This document shows, in pieces, positions 27,221 through 36,300 of a stretch of 64,000 bases of DNA (position 1 is the first letter of the stretch; every line of letters starts with the position of its first letter). The notes under the pieces were generated by a model that saw only the letters and a list, made by a program, of their open reading frames with translations, did not search any database and was not told the origin of the DNA. Location of the stretch: NCBI RefSeq assembly GCF_003097635.1, contig NZ_QCZI01000008.1:1-64000 (forward strand). The letters run 5' to 3'. The stretch is from Flavobacterium psychrotolerans (GTDB lineage: Bacteria > Bacteroidota > Bacteroidia > Flavobacteriales > Flavobacteriaceae). Both the position numbers and the translations under genes were made by a program.

Positions 27221-27302
27221 CTGTTCCCGCTGTACGCTACAATCCATGCCAAATTGCTTCGTGCCTCACAATGACGTGGGATTTCCACTTCCATCGGGGC
27301 TA
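27221..27302 (-). repeat. dispersed structured repeat, copy 1
   Basis: Read on the minus strand it begins AGCCCCGATGGAAGTGGAAA and ends GATTGTAGCGTACAGCGGGA, with TGAGGCACGAAGCAAT inside. The same ends and core occur at 43,968-44,077 on the plus strand. It lies between rplY and pth, just upstream of the pth promoter. From memory, similar elements are scattered through Flavobacterium genomes. Confidence 0.65.
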
Positions 27303-27313
27303 GAGAATAAATC

Positions 27314-27346
27314 TTTGGCATCTTTACCAATTTTGTTCTATTTTTG
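27314..27346 (+). promoter_or_regulatory. pth promoter
   Basis: TTTG at 27,314-27,317, a 21-base spacer, and a perfect -7 box TATTTTTG at 27,339-27,346. The start point would fall near 27,352, which argues against start codons at or before 27,351. Confidence 0.6.
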
Positions 27347-27410
27347 TGGCATGATAAATTGGCTTTCCAAACTATTTTCATCCCAGAAAACACCAGACAA
27401 TACGAATTGC

Positions 27411-27977
27411 ATGAAGAAATTTTTAATTGTAGGCTTAGGCAACATCGGAGCCGAATACGTGAATACCCGACACAATATTGGTTTTAAAATATTAGACCAT
27501 TTTGCCAAAAAAGAATCACTTTCTTTTGCTACCGTAAAACTGGGCGCTTTGGCAGAATACAAATTAAAAGGAAGAACTTTTTTACTCCTTAAACCCAATA
27601 CCTATGTGAATCTAAGTGGCAAAGCCGTTCAACATTGGATGGAAAAGGAAAACATTCCCCTAGAAAACATAATGGTAATTGCAGATGACCTAAACCTCTC
27701 CTTCGGAGCTATCCGAATCAAACCCAAAGGAAGTGATGGCGGACATAACGGACTAAAAAACATCAACCTTATTTTGAACACTCAAAACTATACCCGTTTC
27801 CGTTTTGGAATCAGTGACGAATTCAAAAAAGGGAAACAAATAGACTACGTGCTTGGCGAATGGGACGAAGCTGAAAAAACAAAGCTTCCGGAACGATTGG
27901 AACTCGCTACAGAAATTATCAAATCCTTTGGAACGGCTGGATTAGAAAACACAATGACCGCTTTTAATGGGAAATAA
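27411..27977 (+). CDS. pth: peptidyl-tRNA hydrolase
   Basis: A 188-residue Pth that recycles peptidyl-tRNAs dropped from ribosomes. I choose the ATG at 27,411 (MKKFLIVGLGNIG). Earlier in-frame starts (27,351 and 27,246) lie at or upstream of the expected transcription start, and 188 residues matches the family. Visible hallmarks are NTRHNIGF (catalytic His near residue 21), LKPNTYVNLSGKAV, and the ADDLNLSFG...KGSDGGHNGLK block. If the 27,351 ATG were used, the protein would carry a 20-residue extension (MINWLSKLFSSQK...), which I recall from some relatives. It is preceded by the dispersed repeat. Confidence 0.93.
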   Translation: MKKFLIVGLGNIGAEYVNTRHNIGFKILDHFAKKESLSFATVKLGALAEYKLKGRTFLLLKPNTYVNLSGKAVQHWMEKENIPLENIMVIADDLNLSFGAIRIKPKGSDGGHNGLKNINLILNTQNYTRFRFGISDEFKKGKQIDYVLGEWDEAEKTKLPERLELATEIIKSFGTAGLENTMTAFNGK

Positions 27978-28010
27978 AAAAGGGAAGACAACTCGGTCTT
28001 CCCTTTTTTA
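27976..28010. terminator. bidirectional terminator between pth and the metalloprotease
   Basis: AAAAAAGGGAAGAC, loop AACTCG, GTCTTCCCTTTTTT: a perfect stem with A-run and T-run, serving both convergent genes. Confidence 0.93.
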
Positions 28011-28028
28011 TTTTATAATAGATTGGAA

Positions 28029-30317
28029 TTATTCTACCACTATTTTCTTAATCACTTTCTGACCACCATCTTTAACGGTCACTAAATAGATTCCAGTTTG
28101 CATAGTGTCTAGTTGAATATTTTGAGAAAATAACCCCGTATTGCTATATTTTCTTTCAAAAATACTTCTTCCTCTCATGTCATGAACCAAAATCTCAATG
28201 GCATTGGTTGACAAAGAATCAAATTGAACTGTAAAATTCCCTCTGTTAGGATTGGGAGACAGACTAAAATTAGACAAACTGAAATTTTCATTGGCCAAAT
28301 TGGCAATTGCAAATGCTTTCGAATTGACGGCATAATATACATTTGCCGTAGGCTCAATTAACAACCTACAGTTTGAAGACGCTGGAGTTGCGGGAACCGT
28401 AATAGCTTCACTACCGTCATTTGGCGTATCCGACGCTAAAACGTAAGGAAAAGTAGCTCCACCATCAATCGATAATTTAATATTCACGTTTGACGATCCC
28501 GGTAATGCGGTCGTATTATTCACATCCCAAGTAACCGTCTTGGAAGTTCCTTGAGCCCAAGAGACTCCAGAGGTATTTTGAGACGTAACTTTGAACGGAC
28601 CAACCCCTGTAGGAGCTGTTGTTGCATTATATGGTATTTTAGACGTTACCGAAACTTCATCGGTATTGGTCTGTGAACCGTTTACATTATTATCCCTAAC
28701 TGTCAACGTAAATTTTAAAACCCTGGAAATCGACGAAACGGATTCCCAGCTAGAGCTTAAAGTACCCGCCAAAACTTTTGAAAATTCAGGCAAATATCGG
28801 TTTGGCGATGTTTTTGCAGAAAAAGATCTAAACGTAGGCCCAGAAGGCTTGGTTAAGAAAGCCATACTTTTGGATCCTGTTTGCAAATCTCCGTCATTGT
28901 TTTGTTCCCAGCAATAGGTTAATGTATCTCCATTCCCATCTGTAGCTATCCCTTTCAAAATGTAAGCTGTTCCCGAAGGCACGGAGAAATCGGCACCTGC
29001 ACTTACAGTAGGTGTCAAATTCGCAATTGGAGTGCTTACCGGACATGTTTTAGTTGCCAAGTTGGTTTGCATCTGAAGAATACTTCTGTACGTAAAATAA
29101 GCGTCGGAATGGGACTGCACATTATAATCCGTAATTCCAGCATAGCCCATAATTGTGGATCCACTTCCTGGTTCCACTTGCACACCACTGCTTTCAGAAC
29201 TATCCGAAAAGGTGTGATTGCTACCCAATTGGTGCCCCATTTCGTGAGCTACATAGTCAATATCAAAAAAATCTCCACGAGGTATATTGTCCGATGGTGA
29301 GGTATAGCCACTGCCTTTCCCTAATCCAATATCAGTCCAAGATTCGGTACTTGTTCCGCAAACACAGCCAATACAACCGGCATTTCCACCACCCCCGGAA
29401 GCGCCAAACAAGTGTCCGATATCGTAAAGATCATCGCCTAACACATTGGATAAATTATCTTGTAATTCTTGGTTCCAAGCATCGGGAGCAAAATTATTTG
29501 GAGCGGGAGGTACTTCAGAATAAGGATCCGTATCTCCATCGACATAAATGACTTGATCATTATTGGCAATAATATTTAAATGCAACGCCATATCTTTTTC
29601 ATATACCCCGTTTACCCTTGTCATGGTGGCATTCATTGCGGCCAAAGCTTTACTCACACTGCCAAAATAGGCACCGTATTCCCCCGTACATGACAAGGCC
29701 AAACGCAATGTTTTGTAAGATTTGTTGTTTGCCATGTAGGCCGATTGTTGCATTATCCTATTCGAAATTCCCTGACTTAAGGTCTTATCAATTGTTTTGC
29801 AACTAAATGGTAATTTCCCAGCCGTTCTTGTTTTGGAATCAAAAAGCACATATACCGAATTGTCTTTTGTGAAAGGCTCAATAAACTCAGAACCGTTATC
29901 TGCTCTCAATATCATGGTTTGAATACCGCTCGGCGACAAGCTAAAATTAATGGTGGTCGTTTTATCTTTAAGGCTATTACCTATGTAAGCTCTAATGCTA
30001 GGATAGCGGGTTTGTAATTCAGGGGCAAAATTAGAATTTTCCCAAACCATAAATTTTTCGGAGCCGCCATCAACAACAGGAAAATCAACAAGTACTCCTG
30101 GTTTCCCGGAAAATTTATCGGTAGCATTTTCTAAAGACAGCCTAATCTTATTAATGTTGACGAAAAATAATTTTTGGTTTTCAGAATAAGTAGTCGTTCT
30201 GATTTTATCCGATAACGGGATTTGATCTTCTGAAACCGTTTTCCAAACGACATTTTTTTGTGCAATAATTGACCCAAAAGAAAATGCCATAACGAATGAT
30301 AGTAATACTCTTTTCAT
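28029..30317 (-). CDS. secreted zinc metalloprotease (M12B/reprolysin-like) with T9SS tail
   Basis: A 762-residue protein with a signal peptide (to ~AQ20). A propeptide-like region (~21-195) precedes a metzincin catalytic domain (~200-430). The zinc site is HEMGHQLGSNH at 358-368, with Glu359 catalytic and the Met-turn STIMGYAG downstream. The GNAGCIGCVCG cysteine cluster lies just before it. Ig/cadherin-like modules follow, and the last ~80 residues are a type A T9SS sorting domain (LSPNPNRGNF, HDMRGRSIF, GIYLVTV). It is probably a secreted or surface-attached protease; its target is unknown. It stands alone, with its own -7 box upstream. Confidence 0.9.
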   Translation of the reverse strand: MKRVLLSFVMAFSFGSIIAQKNVVWKTVSEDQIPLSDKIRTTTYSENQKLFFVNINKIRLSLENATDKFSGKPGVLVDFPVVDGGSEKFMVWENSNFAPELQTRYPSIRAYIGNSLKDKTTTINFSLSPSGIQTMILRADNGSEFIEPFTKDNSVYVLFDSKTRTAGKLPFSCKTIDKTLSQGISNRIMQQSAYMANNKSYKTLRLALSCTGEYGAYFGSVSKALAAMNATMTRVNGVYEKDMALHLNIIANNDQVIYVDGDTDPYSEVPPAPNNFAPDAWNQELQDNLSNVLGDDLYDIGHLFGASGGGGNAGCIGCVCGTSTESWTDIGLGKGSGYTSPSDNIPRGDFFDIDYVAHEMGHQLGSNHTFSDSSESSGVQVEPGSGSTIMGYAGITDYNVQSHSDAYFTYRSILQMQTNLATKTCPVSTPIANLTPTVSAGADFSVPSGTAYILKGIATDGNGDTLTYCWEQNNDGDLQTGSKSMAFLTKPSGPTFRSFSAKTSPNRYLPEFSKVLAGTLSSSWESVSSISRVLKFTLTVRDNNVNGSQTNTDEVSVTSKIPYNATTAPTGVGPFKVTSQNTSGVSWAQGTSKTVTWDVNNTTALPGSSNVNIKLSIDGGATFPYVLASDTPNDGSEAITVPATPASSNCRLLIEPTANVYYAVNSKAFAIANLANENFSLSNFSLSPNPNRGNFTVQFDSLSTNAIEILVHDMRGRSIFERKYSNTGLFSQNIQLDTMQTGIYLVTVKDGGQKVIKKIVVE

Positions 30318-30341
30318 TTATTTTATTAAAATAATAGTTCA

Positions 30342-30349
30342 CAAAATTA
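30342..30349 (-). promoter_or_regulatory. -7 box of the metalloprotease gene
   Basis: TAATTTTG on the minus strand is a perfect -7 box about 25 bases before the start codon. The nearest TTG upstream is 25 bases away, longer than usual. Confidence 0.4.
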
Positions 30350-30504
30350 ATGATTTTTTTAAAATTTAAAGAGCCAAGTTACGTATTTAACAGTAATTTG
30401 TAAATTTTATTAAGAAATAACAAACTATTTTCCGTTCTTTATGATATATTAACCGTTTGTGAAATTAACTGTTTATAAATCCTAAAATATCGGAATCGAT
30501 AGCC

Positions 30505-30512
30505 TAAATTTG
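30505..30512 (+). promoter_or_regulatory. -7 box of ribF
   Basis: TAAATTTG, a perfect TAnnTTTG match, lies 20 bases before the ribF start. No clear TTG at the -33 position. Confidence 0.45.
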
Positions 30513-30531
30513 TGTCCATAAAAATAAAAAA

Positions 30532-31461
30532 TTGAAGCTTTTCCATTCTATAGAATCATTTCATACCCATAAAAAAACCATCATCACGCTAGGCGCTTTT
30601 GATGGCGTACATATTGGGCATCAAAAAATTATCGAAAAACTAATCCATAATGCCAATAGCAGTGATAGCGAGAGTTTAATCCTTACTTTTTTTCCACATC
30701 CCAGAATGGTTTTACAAGAGCAATCAGAAATGCAACTTCTGAACACGATTGAAGAACGAGCGGAACTCCTAGAAAAAACAGGACTTGACAATTTAATCAT
30801 TCATCCTTTTGACAAAGTGTTCTCCAGACTTACTGCTGAAGAATTCGTAAAAAACATCCTTGTGGATCGATTAAAAATAAAAAAAATCATTATTGGTCAT
30901 GACCATCGGTTTGGAAAGAATCGTACGGCTGACATCGATGATTTAATTGTCTTTGGCAAAAAATACGCCTTTGAAGTGGAACAGATTTCTGCACAAGAAA
31001 TTCAGGCAGTGTCAGTAAGTTCAACAAAAATAAGAACGGCGCTTGAGGAGGGAAACATCCATTTGGCCAACCAATATTTAGGCTATTCCTATTTTCTCAC
31101 CGGTACGGTTCAGCAGGGGAAACAATTGGGAAGAACCATTGGTTTTCCTACCGCTAATTTAAAAATCAAAGAAGATTACAAACTCATTCCTAAAAGCGGC
31201 GTTTATGTTGTACAAAGCACACTCCGCAATAATACGGTTTTTGGAATTATGAATATTGGAACAAATCCTACCGTAAACGGAAAAGAATTATCGATTGAAA
31301 TTCATTACTTGGATTTTGAAGCTAATTTATACTCTCAAAAAATTGAAGTTTCACTCTTGCATTATATTCGTTCGGAACAAAAATTCGAATCGGTGACATT
31401 GTTGAAAGACCAATTAGAAAAAGATAAGCTTACCGCTATTGCATTCATCAATAAACTTTAA
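30532..31461 (+). CDS. ribF: bifunctional riboflavin kinase / FAD synthetase
   Basis: A 309-residue enzyme converting riboflavin to FMN and FAD. The N-terminal nucleotidyltransferase domain carries GAFDGVHIGHQ (21-31) and the FFPHPR and GHDHRFGKNR segments. The C-terminal kinase domain carries GRTIGFPTANL (200-210) and the NIGTNPTVNG stretch. The start is a TTG codon at 30,532. The homologous N-terminal block (KLFHSIESFHTHKKTIITLG) begins right there, no ATG precedes the catalytic motif in frame, and a -7 box lies 20 bases upstream. It is monocistronic between divergent and small membrane genes. Confidence 0.95.
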   Translation: MKLFHSIESFHTHKKTIITLGAFDGVHIGHQKIIEKLIHNANSSDSESLILTFFPHPRMVLQEQSEMQLLNTIEERAELLEKTGLDNLIIHPFDKVFSRLTAEEFVKNILVDRLKIKKIIIGHDHRFGKNRTADIDDLIVFGKKYAFEVEQISAQEIQAVSVSSTKIRTALEEGNIHLANQYLGYSYFLTGTVQQGKQLGRTIGFPTANLKIKEDYKLIPKSGVYVVQSTLRNNTVFGIMNIGTNPTVNGKELSIEIHYLDFEANLYSQKIEVSLLHYIRSEQKFESVTLLKDQLEKDKLTAIAFINKL

Positions 31462-31545
31462 TTATTGAGGGTTCATTTTTTATCTATTTACTTTTTTATT
31501 CAAAATTTTCCTTGACATATTCATGACATAATGCATTGTTTTTTG

Positions 31546-31553
31546 TAAATTTG
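31546..31553 (+). promoter_or_regulatory. -7 box of the small membrane protein gene
   Basis: TAAATTTG, perfect -7 match, 59 bases before the ATG at 31,613. Confidence 0.45.
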
Positions 31554-31612
31554 AAATACTATTATTTTGATTGTCAGTGATATATTATTTTAACTCTAAA
31601 AAAAACAATTGT

Positions 31613-32050
31613 ATGAAACTGCCAAAAGAATTACTTAACGGATTTCTCATTTTCCTCGGAATTGGGTTTTATTTTTTGTTGATGAATGTACTGGGATTTT
31701 CAAATTTGTCTTACCTGCGTTTGTTTAATGTGGTATTCATTTTTTATGGCGTTAACAGGACCTTAAAAATGAATCTGTCCGAAGGCAAAATGGATTTCGC
31801 CTCTAATGCTATGGCCGCTATGACCACATCTATTTTTGGCGTTGTTTTTAGTCTTCTTGCATTATTCATTTACAGCCACATCAAAGGAGGTGATGCGTAT
31901 GTACAATCTTTATCGGAGATCTTTTTGTTTGGAGGAAACCCCTCAGTGAATACTTATTGTATCGGTTTACTTTTTGAAGGAATCGCTTCTTCGGTAATCG
32001 TCACTTTGCTGTTGATGTTGTATTTCAATAATCGCTTTGAAGCCGATTGA
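31613..32050 (+). CDS. small integral membrane protein of unknown function (145 aa)
   Basis: I do not recognise this family with confidence; it resembles hypothetical membrane proteins common in Flavobacteriia. From the ATG at 31,613 there are four hydrophobic helices, at about residues 8-28, 34-50, 68-90 and 112-137. No catalytic or metal motif is evident. An in-frame TTG at 31,571 would add 14 residues (MSVIYYFNSKKNNC), but ATG at 31,613 begins a conventional N-terminus (MKLPKELLNGF). It stands between ribF and bioB, with its own -7 box; neighbours do not suggest a role. Confidence 0.65.
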   Translation: MKLPKELLNGFLIFLGIGFYFLLMNVLGFSNLSYLRLFNVVFIFYGVNRTLKMNLSEGKMDFASNAMAAMTTSIFGVVFSLLALFIYSHIKGGDAYVQSLSEIFLFGGNPSVNTYCIGLLFEGIASSVIVTLLLMLYFNNRFEAD

Positions 32051-32101
32051 CATTCGCATTTAGAATTATTCTGTATTGCCTTGTTTTTCGGCACTGCAAC
32101 G

Positions 32102-32132
32102 TTGTTACTTTAGAACAATTTAACTACTTTTG
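32102..32132 (+). promoter_or_regulatory. bioB promoter
   Basis: TTG at 32,102-32,104, a 20-base spacer and a perfect -7 box TACTTTTG at 32,125-32,132. The start point should fall near 32,138, which sets the start codon at 32,154. No biotin-operator-like palindrome was noticed. Confidence 0.65.
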
Positions 32133-32153
32133 AGGCATTATAAAAATGCTGAT

Positions 32154-33239
32154 ATGAGTATTACAAAACACGACTGGAACAAAGAGGAAATTATCTCAAT
32201 TTATAACAAGCCCCTGATGGATTTGCTTTATGAAGCGGCCACCATTCACAGGGAACACCATGATCCGAATGTGGTTCAGGTGTCCACTTTGTTGTCTATA
32301 AAAACTGGCGGATGCTCGGAGGACTGTGGCTATTGCCCACAAGCCGCACGATATGACACTGATGTTGAAGGAAATGACCTAATGTCGGTAAGCCAAGTAA
32401 AAGCACAGGCTTTGCGTGCAAAATCCAACGGCTCTTCCCGCGTATGTATGGGAGCTGCTTGGCGAAACGTAAAAGACGGATCTGAATTTGACCAAGTTTT
32501 AGAAATGGTTCGTACCGTTAACAAACTGGACATGGAAGTGTGTTGTACCCTTGGGATGATTACTGAAAATCAAGCGAAACGTCTTGCCGAAGCGGGTTTG
32601 TATGCTTACAACCACAACTTAGACACCTCAGAAGAATACTACAAGCAAGTCATCTCCACTCGTGGTTTCGAAGACCGTTTGCAAACCATAGAGAACGTCC
32701 GTAAAACCAACATTACGGTTTGTAGTGGGGGAATTATTGGCATGGGAGAATCTATTGAGGACAGAGCCGGAATGCTTGTGGCTCTTTCTACACTAAACCC
32801 ACAGCCAGAATCGGTACCAATAAACGCATTAGTTGCCGTTGAGGGAACGCCACTAGAGGATGAGAAACCAGTAGAAATTTGGGAAATGATACGCATGGTA
32901 GCCACTACCCGAATCATAATGCCCGAAACCCAGGTACGCCTTTCGGCAGGAAGAATGAACATGAGTCGCGAAGGACAGGCAATGTGTTTCTTTGCAGGAG
33001 CCAATTCTATCTTTGCAGGTGATAAATTATTGACCACCCCTAATCCTGATGTAAATGACGACATGAAAATGTTTGAGATGTTAGGTCTTCTTCCTCAAAA
33101 GCCTTTCATCAAAATCACGCAACCCATTTCAGTAGAAGCATCCGATTCTCAATTTGCACCTTTGGGAGAGAAACCAAAATGGTCTCGACCAGGACATACC
33201 ATTGAAAGAAATGTAGAAGCTTCGGAGAAAGGGAAGTAA
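32154..33239 (+). CDS. bioB: biotin synthase
   Basis: A 361-residue radical-SAM enzyme that inserts sulfur into dethiobiotin. The [4Fe-4S] motif CSEDCGYC provides Cys54, Cys58 and Cys61. Other family blocks are visible (GAAWRNVKDG, YNHNLDTSEEYY, CSGGIIGMGES, FFAGANSIFAGDKLLTTPN). I choose ATG at 32,154 (MSITKHDW), because the frame's earlier TTG at 32,130 overlaps the promoter -7 box. bioD and bioA are in the same window but ~11 kb away and on the other strand, so the pathway is split. It converges on the second giant gene with a shared terminator. Confidence 0.97.
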   Translation: MSITKHDWNKEEIISIYNKPLMDLLYEAATIHREHHDPNVVQVSTLLSIKTGGCSEDCGYCPQAARYDTDVEGNDLMSVSQVKAQALRAKSNGSSRVCMGAAWRNVKDGSEFDQVLEMVRTVNKLDMEVCCTLGMITENQAKRLAEAGLYAYNHNLDTSEEYYKQVISTRGFEDRLQTIENVRKTNITVCSGGIIGMGESIEDRAGMLVALSTLNPQPESVPINALVAVEGTPLEDEKPVEIWEMIRMVATTRIIMPETQVRLSAGRMNMSREGQAMCFFAGANSIFAGDKLLTTPNPDVNDDMKMFEMLGLLPQKPFIKITQPISVEASDSQFAPLGEKPKWSRPGHTIERNVEASEKGK

Positions 33240-33342
33240 GTAAAGCTATTTGTAATTTATTACTATCTAAAAACAGGAATTATTATATCTACTTTTTTGG
33301 ATAGTAGCCCGTCATAATTGTACTAAAACACACTTATTTGTC

Positions 33343-33386
33343 AAAAAAAAATCCCGTCTTGATTATTTTCAAGACGGGATTTTTTG
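33343..33386. terminator. bidirectional terminator between bioB and the second giant gene
   Basis: A-run, ATCCCGTCTTG, loop ATTATTTT, CAAGACGGGAT, then TTTTT: an 11-base perfect stem. Its right half is repeated at 81-101 at the start of the window. Confidence 0.95.
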
Positions 33387-33399
33387 TTGCTCGCTATTA

Positions 33400-36300
33400 T
33401 TAGTATATAATTTTTCTGGTTACCGTTTGTCCGTTGGCCAAAACAATCTTAACAATTAAAGCCTGTTGACTTAATATGATATCATTTACATAAAATTCGG
33501 TTGTGTTTACATTGTTCTTCTTAAACACTTCTCTGCCCAAAACATCATACACTGTTATATTTTTCAAATCCTCTAAATAGGACTTGATTTTTATTTGTCT
33601 ATCGGCTGAAGCCACTACCACATTACTGTCTAACTTACTAAAATCAGTAGCGTCTAATCTGGCTCCATTAGTATATCGCAATATAAAACGGTCGTCCAAT
33701 CTTCCGCCCACAGTAGTGAAAGTATAAGGCGCCTGTCTTAAGTCATGTATGATATTAAGCAGTTTATCTTCTAAATAAATATTTTGTCTCACATCCCTGA
33801 ACAACCCGTCCGTAAACGCTATGGCAATAGTATAAGTGTTTTGAGAAGGAGCACCGTTAATCACTTTGATTGGAGTGTTTATCCCCAAAGGGATCTTATC
33901 GTTCTTGTCAAAAGGTAAAGATCTTCCCTGAATAATATGCGCTTCACCGCTAATTAAGGAATACATATTTAAATTACCGTCTACTTTAATACTTGCATCA
34001 AACAATCTGTCTTTGTGCAAAGTCGCATCCTGAATGTAACCCACCATTGTTCTTACATTACGCCCTGAAGCATCTACTATATCCAACCAGATGCGGTGTC
34101 TCTCAATATTTCCGCGGTTGGCTTGTCTATAAAAAGCACTATTTTTATAGGTTTTATTCCTCATAGAATTTTTAAAGGTAACATTTTCAGTGGCTAATGC
34201 CGAAGTGTGGTTCATGGTTACAAAAAATCCCTGTCCTGCCGGAATAGCATAATCCGCAGGCCCTGCAGAGGAACCCCCTACATTTTCAGTCACATAATCA
34301 CTTGCGGTATAAGTATAAGCAAAAGAATTATAAAAGGACTGGCCGTTTGAAGCGGAAGGCAACGTGCCGTGAGACCATAATTTAACATATCCTGCAATAT
34401 TGGTATTAAACGTTAAAAAAGAATGAACATCAATAGCTGAAGGATAAGGATTACCCAACAAGTTATAATTATCATCGTCATTCTTAACGGTTAAGGTATT
34501 GGCACCACTAGTATAGGTGTAATCCGCACCATTCCAAGTACTTCTCTCAATTGCTTTGGTTATCACTCCGTTATTAGGAACGTTTGTAAAGATGGCGGAA
34601 TAATCCTCTGCCACTGTTGCATTTGTTGCCGTACCTGGACCTCTAATAATATATCCTTTACCGTTCACCATCGTTTCACCAGCGGCGGCAACCCAACCTC
34701 CAAAATTACTGGCGTAAGACCTCGCTATGGTAGGCATCCATTTGTAAATTAACCAAGAAGTAGGAACTACATCAGAAACATTAAAATCCTTAACCGGCGA
34801 AGACCAATACACATAATCTAATTTCCTAACTGTGGCAATACGCTCCATAGATACGTTACCCGTATTAACTCCCGCATCATTTATTTGAACCAGACTACCA
34901 TTGTCTTGTATGTTTAAAGTCCCGTTTACCGTTAAATCATTTTGAATGTTCACATAATGATCTCCTGTTATAGTCAACGTTTTTCCGGCATTGACAATTA
35001 CATTACATGCATCAAAACTTCCATTTGTGGTCGTATTATAATCGGAATCAATAGTTACCGTATTGCTTAATGATGGCGGTCCGCTTGGAGACCAAGATCC
35101 ACTCCAGGTCTTAGATCCTGAACTTCCGCTTGAACCTACAATTTTAACCGTCTGAGAGGCAATATAACAAGAAGCGGAACTTTCATTCACTTTAACATAA
35201 TATTGATAATCCACTTTCCCCGAAGTGGAAGAAATATCCAAGACCGCAGATGTAGCACCAGAATATACTCCGCCATTCGCAAGTGGCGTCCAAGCTGCAA
35301 CATCTGGTGCAACCTCATACCATTGGTAAGACAATGCAGTCCCTCCAGAAAAACCTTCAACAGCTACTAACCCACTAATGCTTACAGAAGAACAACTTTC
35401 TACTGCGGCGGGTTGTACAGAAATGGTAGGCGTTGTTCCTTTAGGAGCAAATATTCCATAATTAGCACACGATTCCTGACTGTTAGTTGTCCAATTAGCA
35501 GCGCTAAATGTTGACGAAGGTGTTAATTTAGTAGGGTCTCTTAAAATACTATACCCAACCTCATTTGGCGCAACTACCTTATCAATAACAACCCCTCCTT
35601 TACGAAGCTCAAATTTATCCAACTCATTAAATCCCGAGCCTAAAAATCCATTGGCTGTTGTACCACATTCGCTGTCTCCTGATCTCGCATCAATTAAATA
35701 GATTCCTCCTGCGGGTAAAATACCCGTCAAGGTATGTGTTGTTTCTGTAACAGAATCATCCGGGGTTTTAACAAAAGTATAATTACCTGCAGTCAAATCT
35801 ATTGCCGATGCGGTAGGATTGTAAATTTCAAACCCTCCAGTACTTCCAAAGTAATCATCTAATACCTCAGTAATAATTAATTCTGTCAGCGGAGTATATT
35901 CACAAGCACTATTAACGGTATCAATAATAACATAAGGAGTTGCCGTTTGACACGTACCATCATTAACAACTAAATTCCCGGTAGTGGATCCCGCAGCAAT
36001 CTCAACTATCATTTTTGTAGCGGTTCTTGAAATAACAGTGGCAGCCGTGCCATTAAAACTAGCTGAGGACGTGGCAGCAGATAAATCTCCTGCAGTGGCA
36101 TTGATGGTCACAAGAGTTCCCACCGGACCAGTTTCTGGAGTAATAGCCCCTAAAACCAAAGTACAATTGGTACCGGTCAATAATATGTCATCTAAACGTA
36201 TGGCTATTCCACCCGTTTTTACCCATCTAATCATAAGATTAGCAAGCCCGCAAGCTCCAGCAGGCAATGCGATATCTGACATAAGATACCAACCAGCGGC

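Noticed and set aside
29153-29551. 132-codon plus-strand frame
   Set aside because: Antisense of the metalloprotease catalytic domain, whose conserved zinc motif shows the minus strand is the coding one.
31571-31612. TTG start for the small membrane protein, adding 14 residues
   Set aside because: The ATG at 31,613 gives a normal membrane-protein N-terminus; the extension is a poor match to one.
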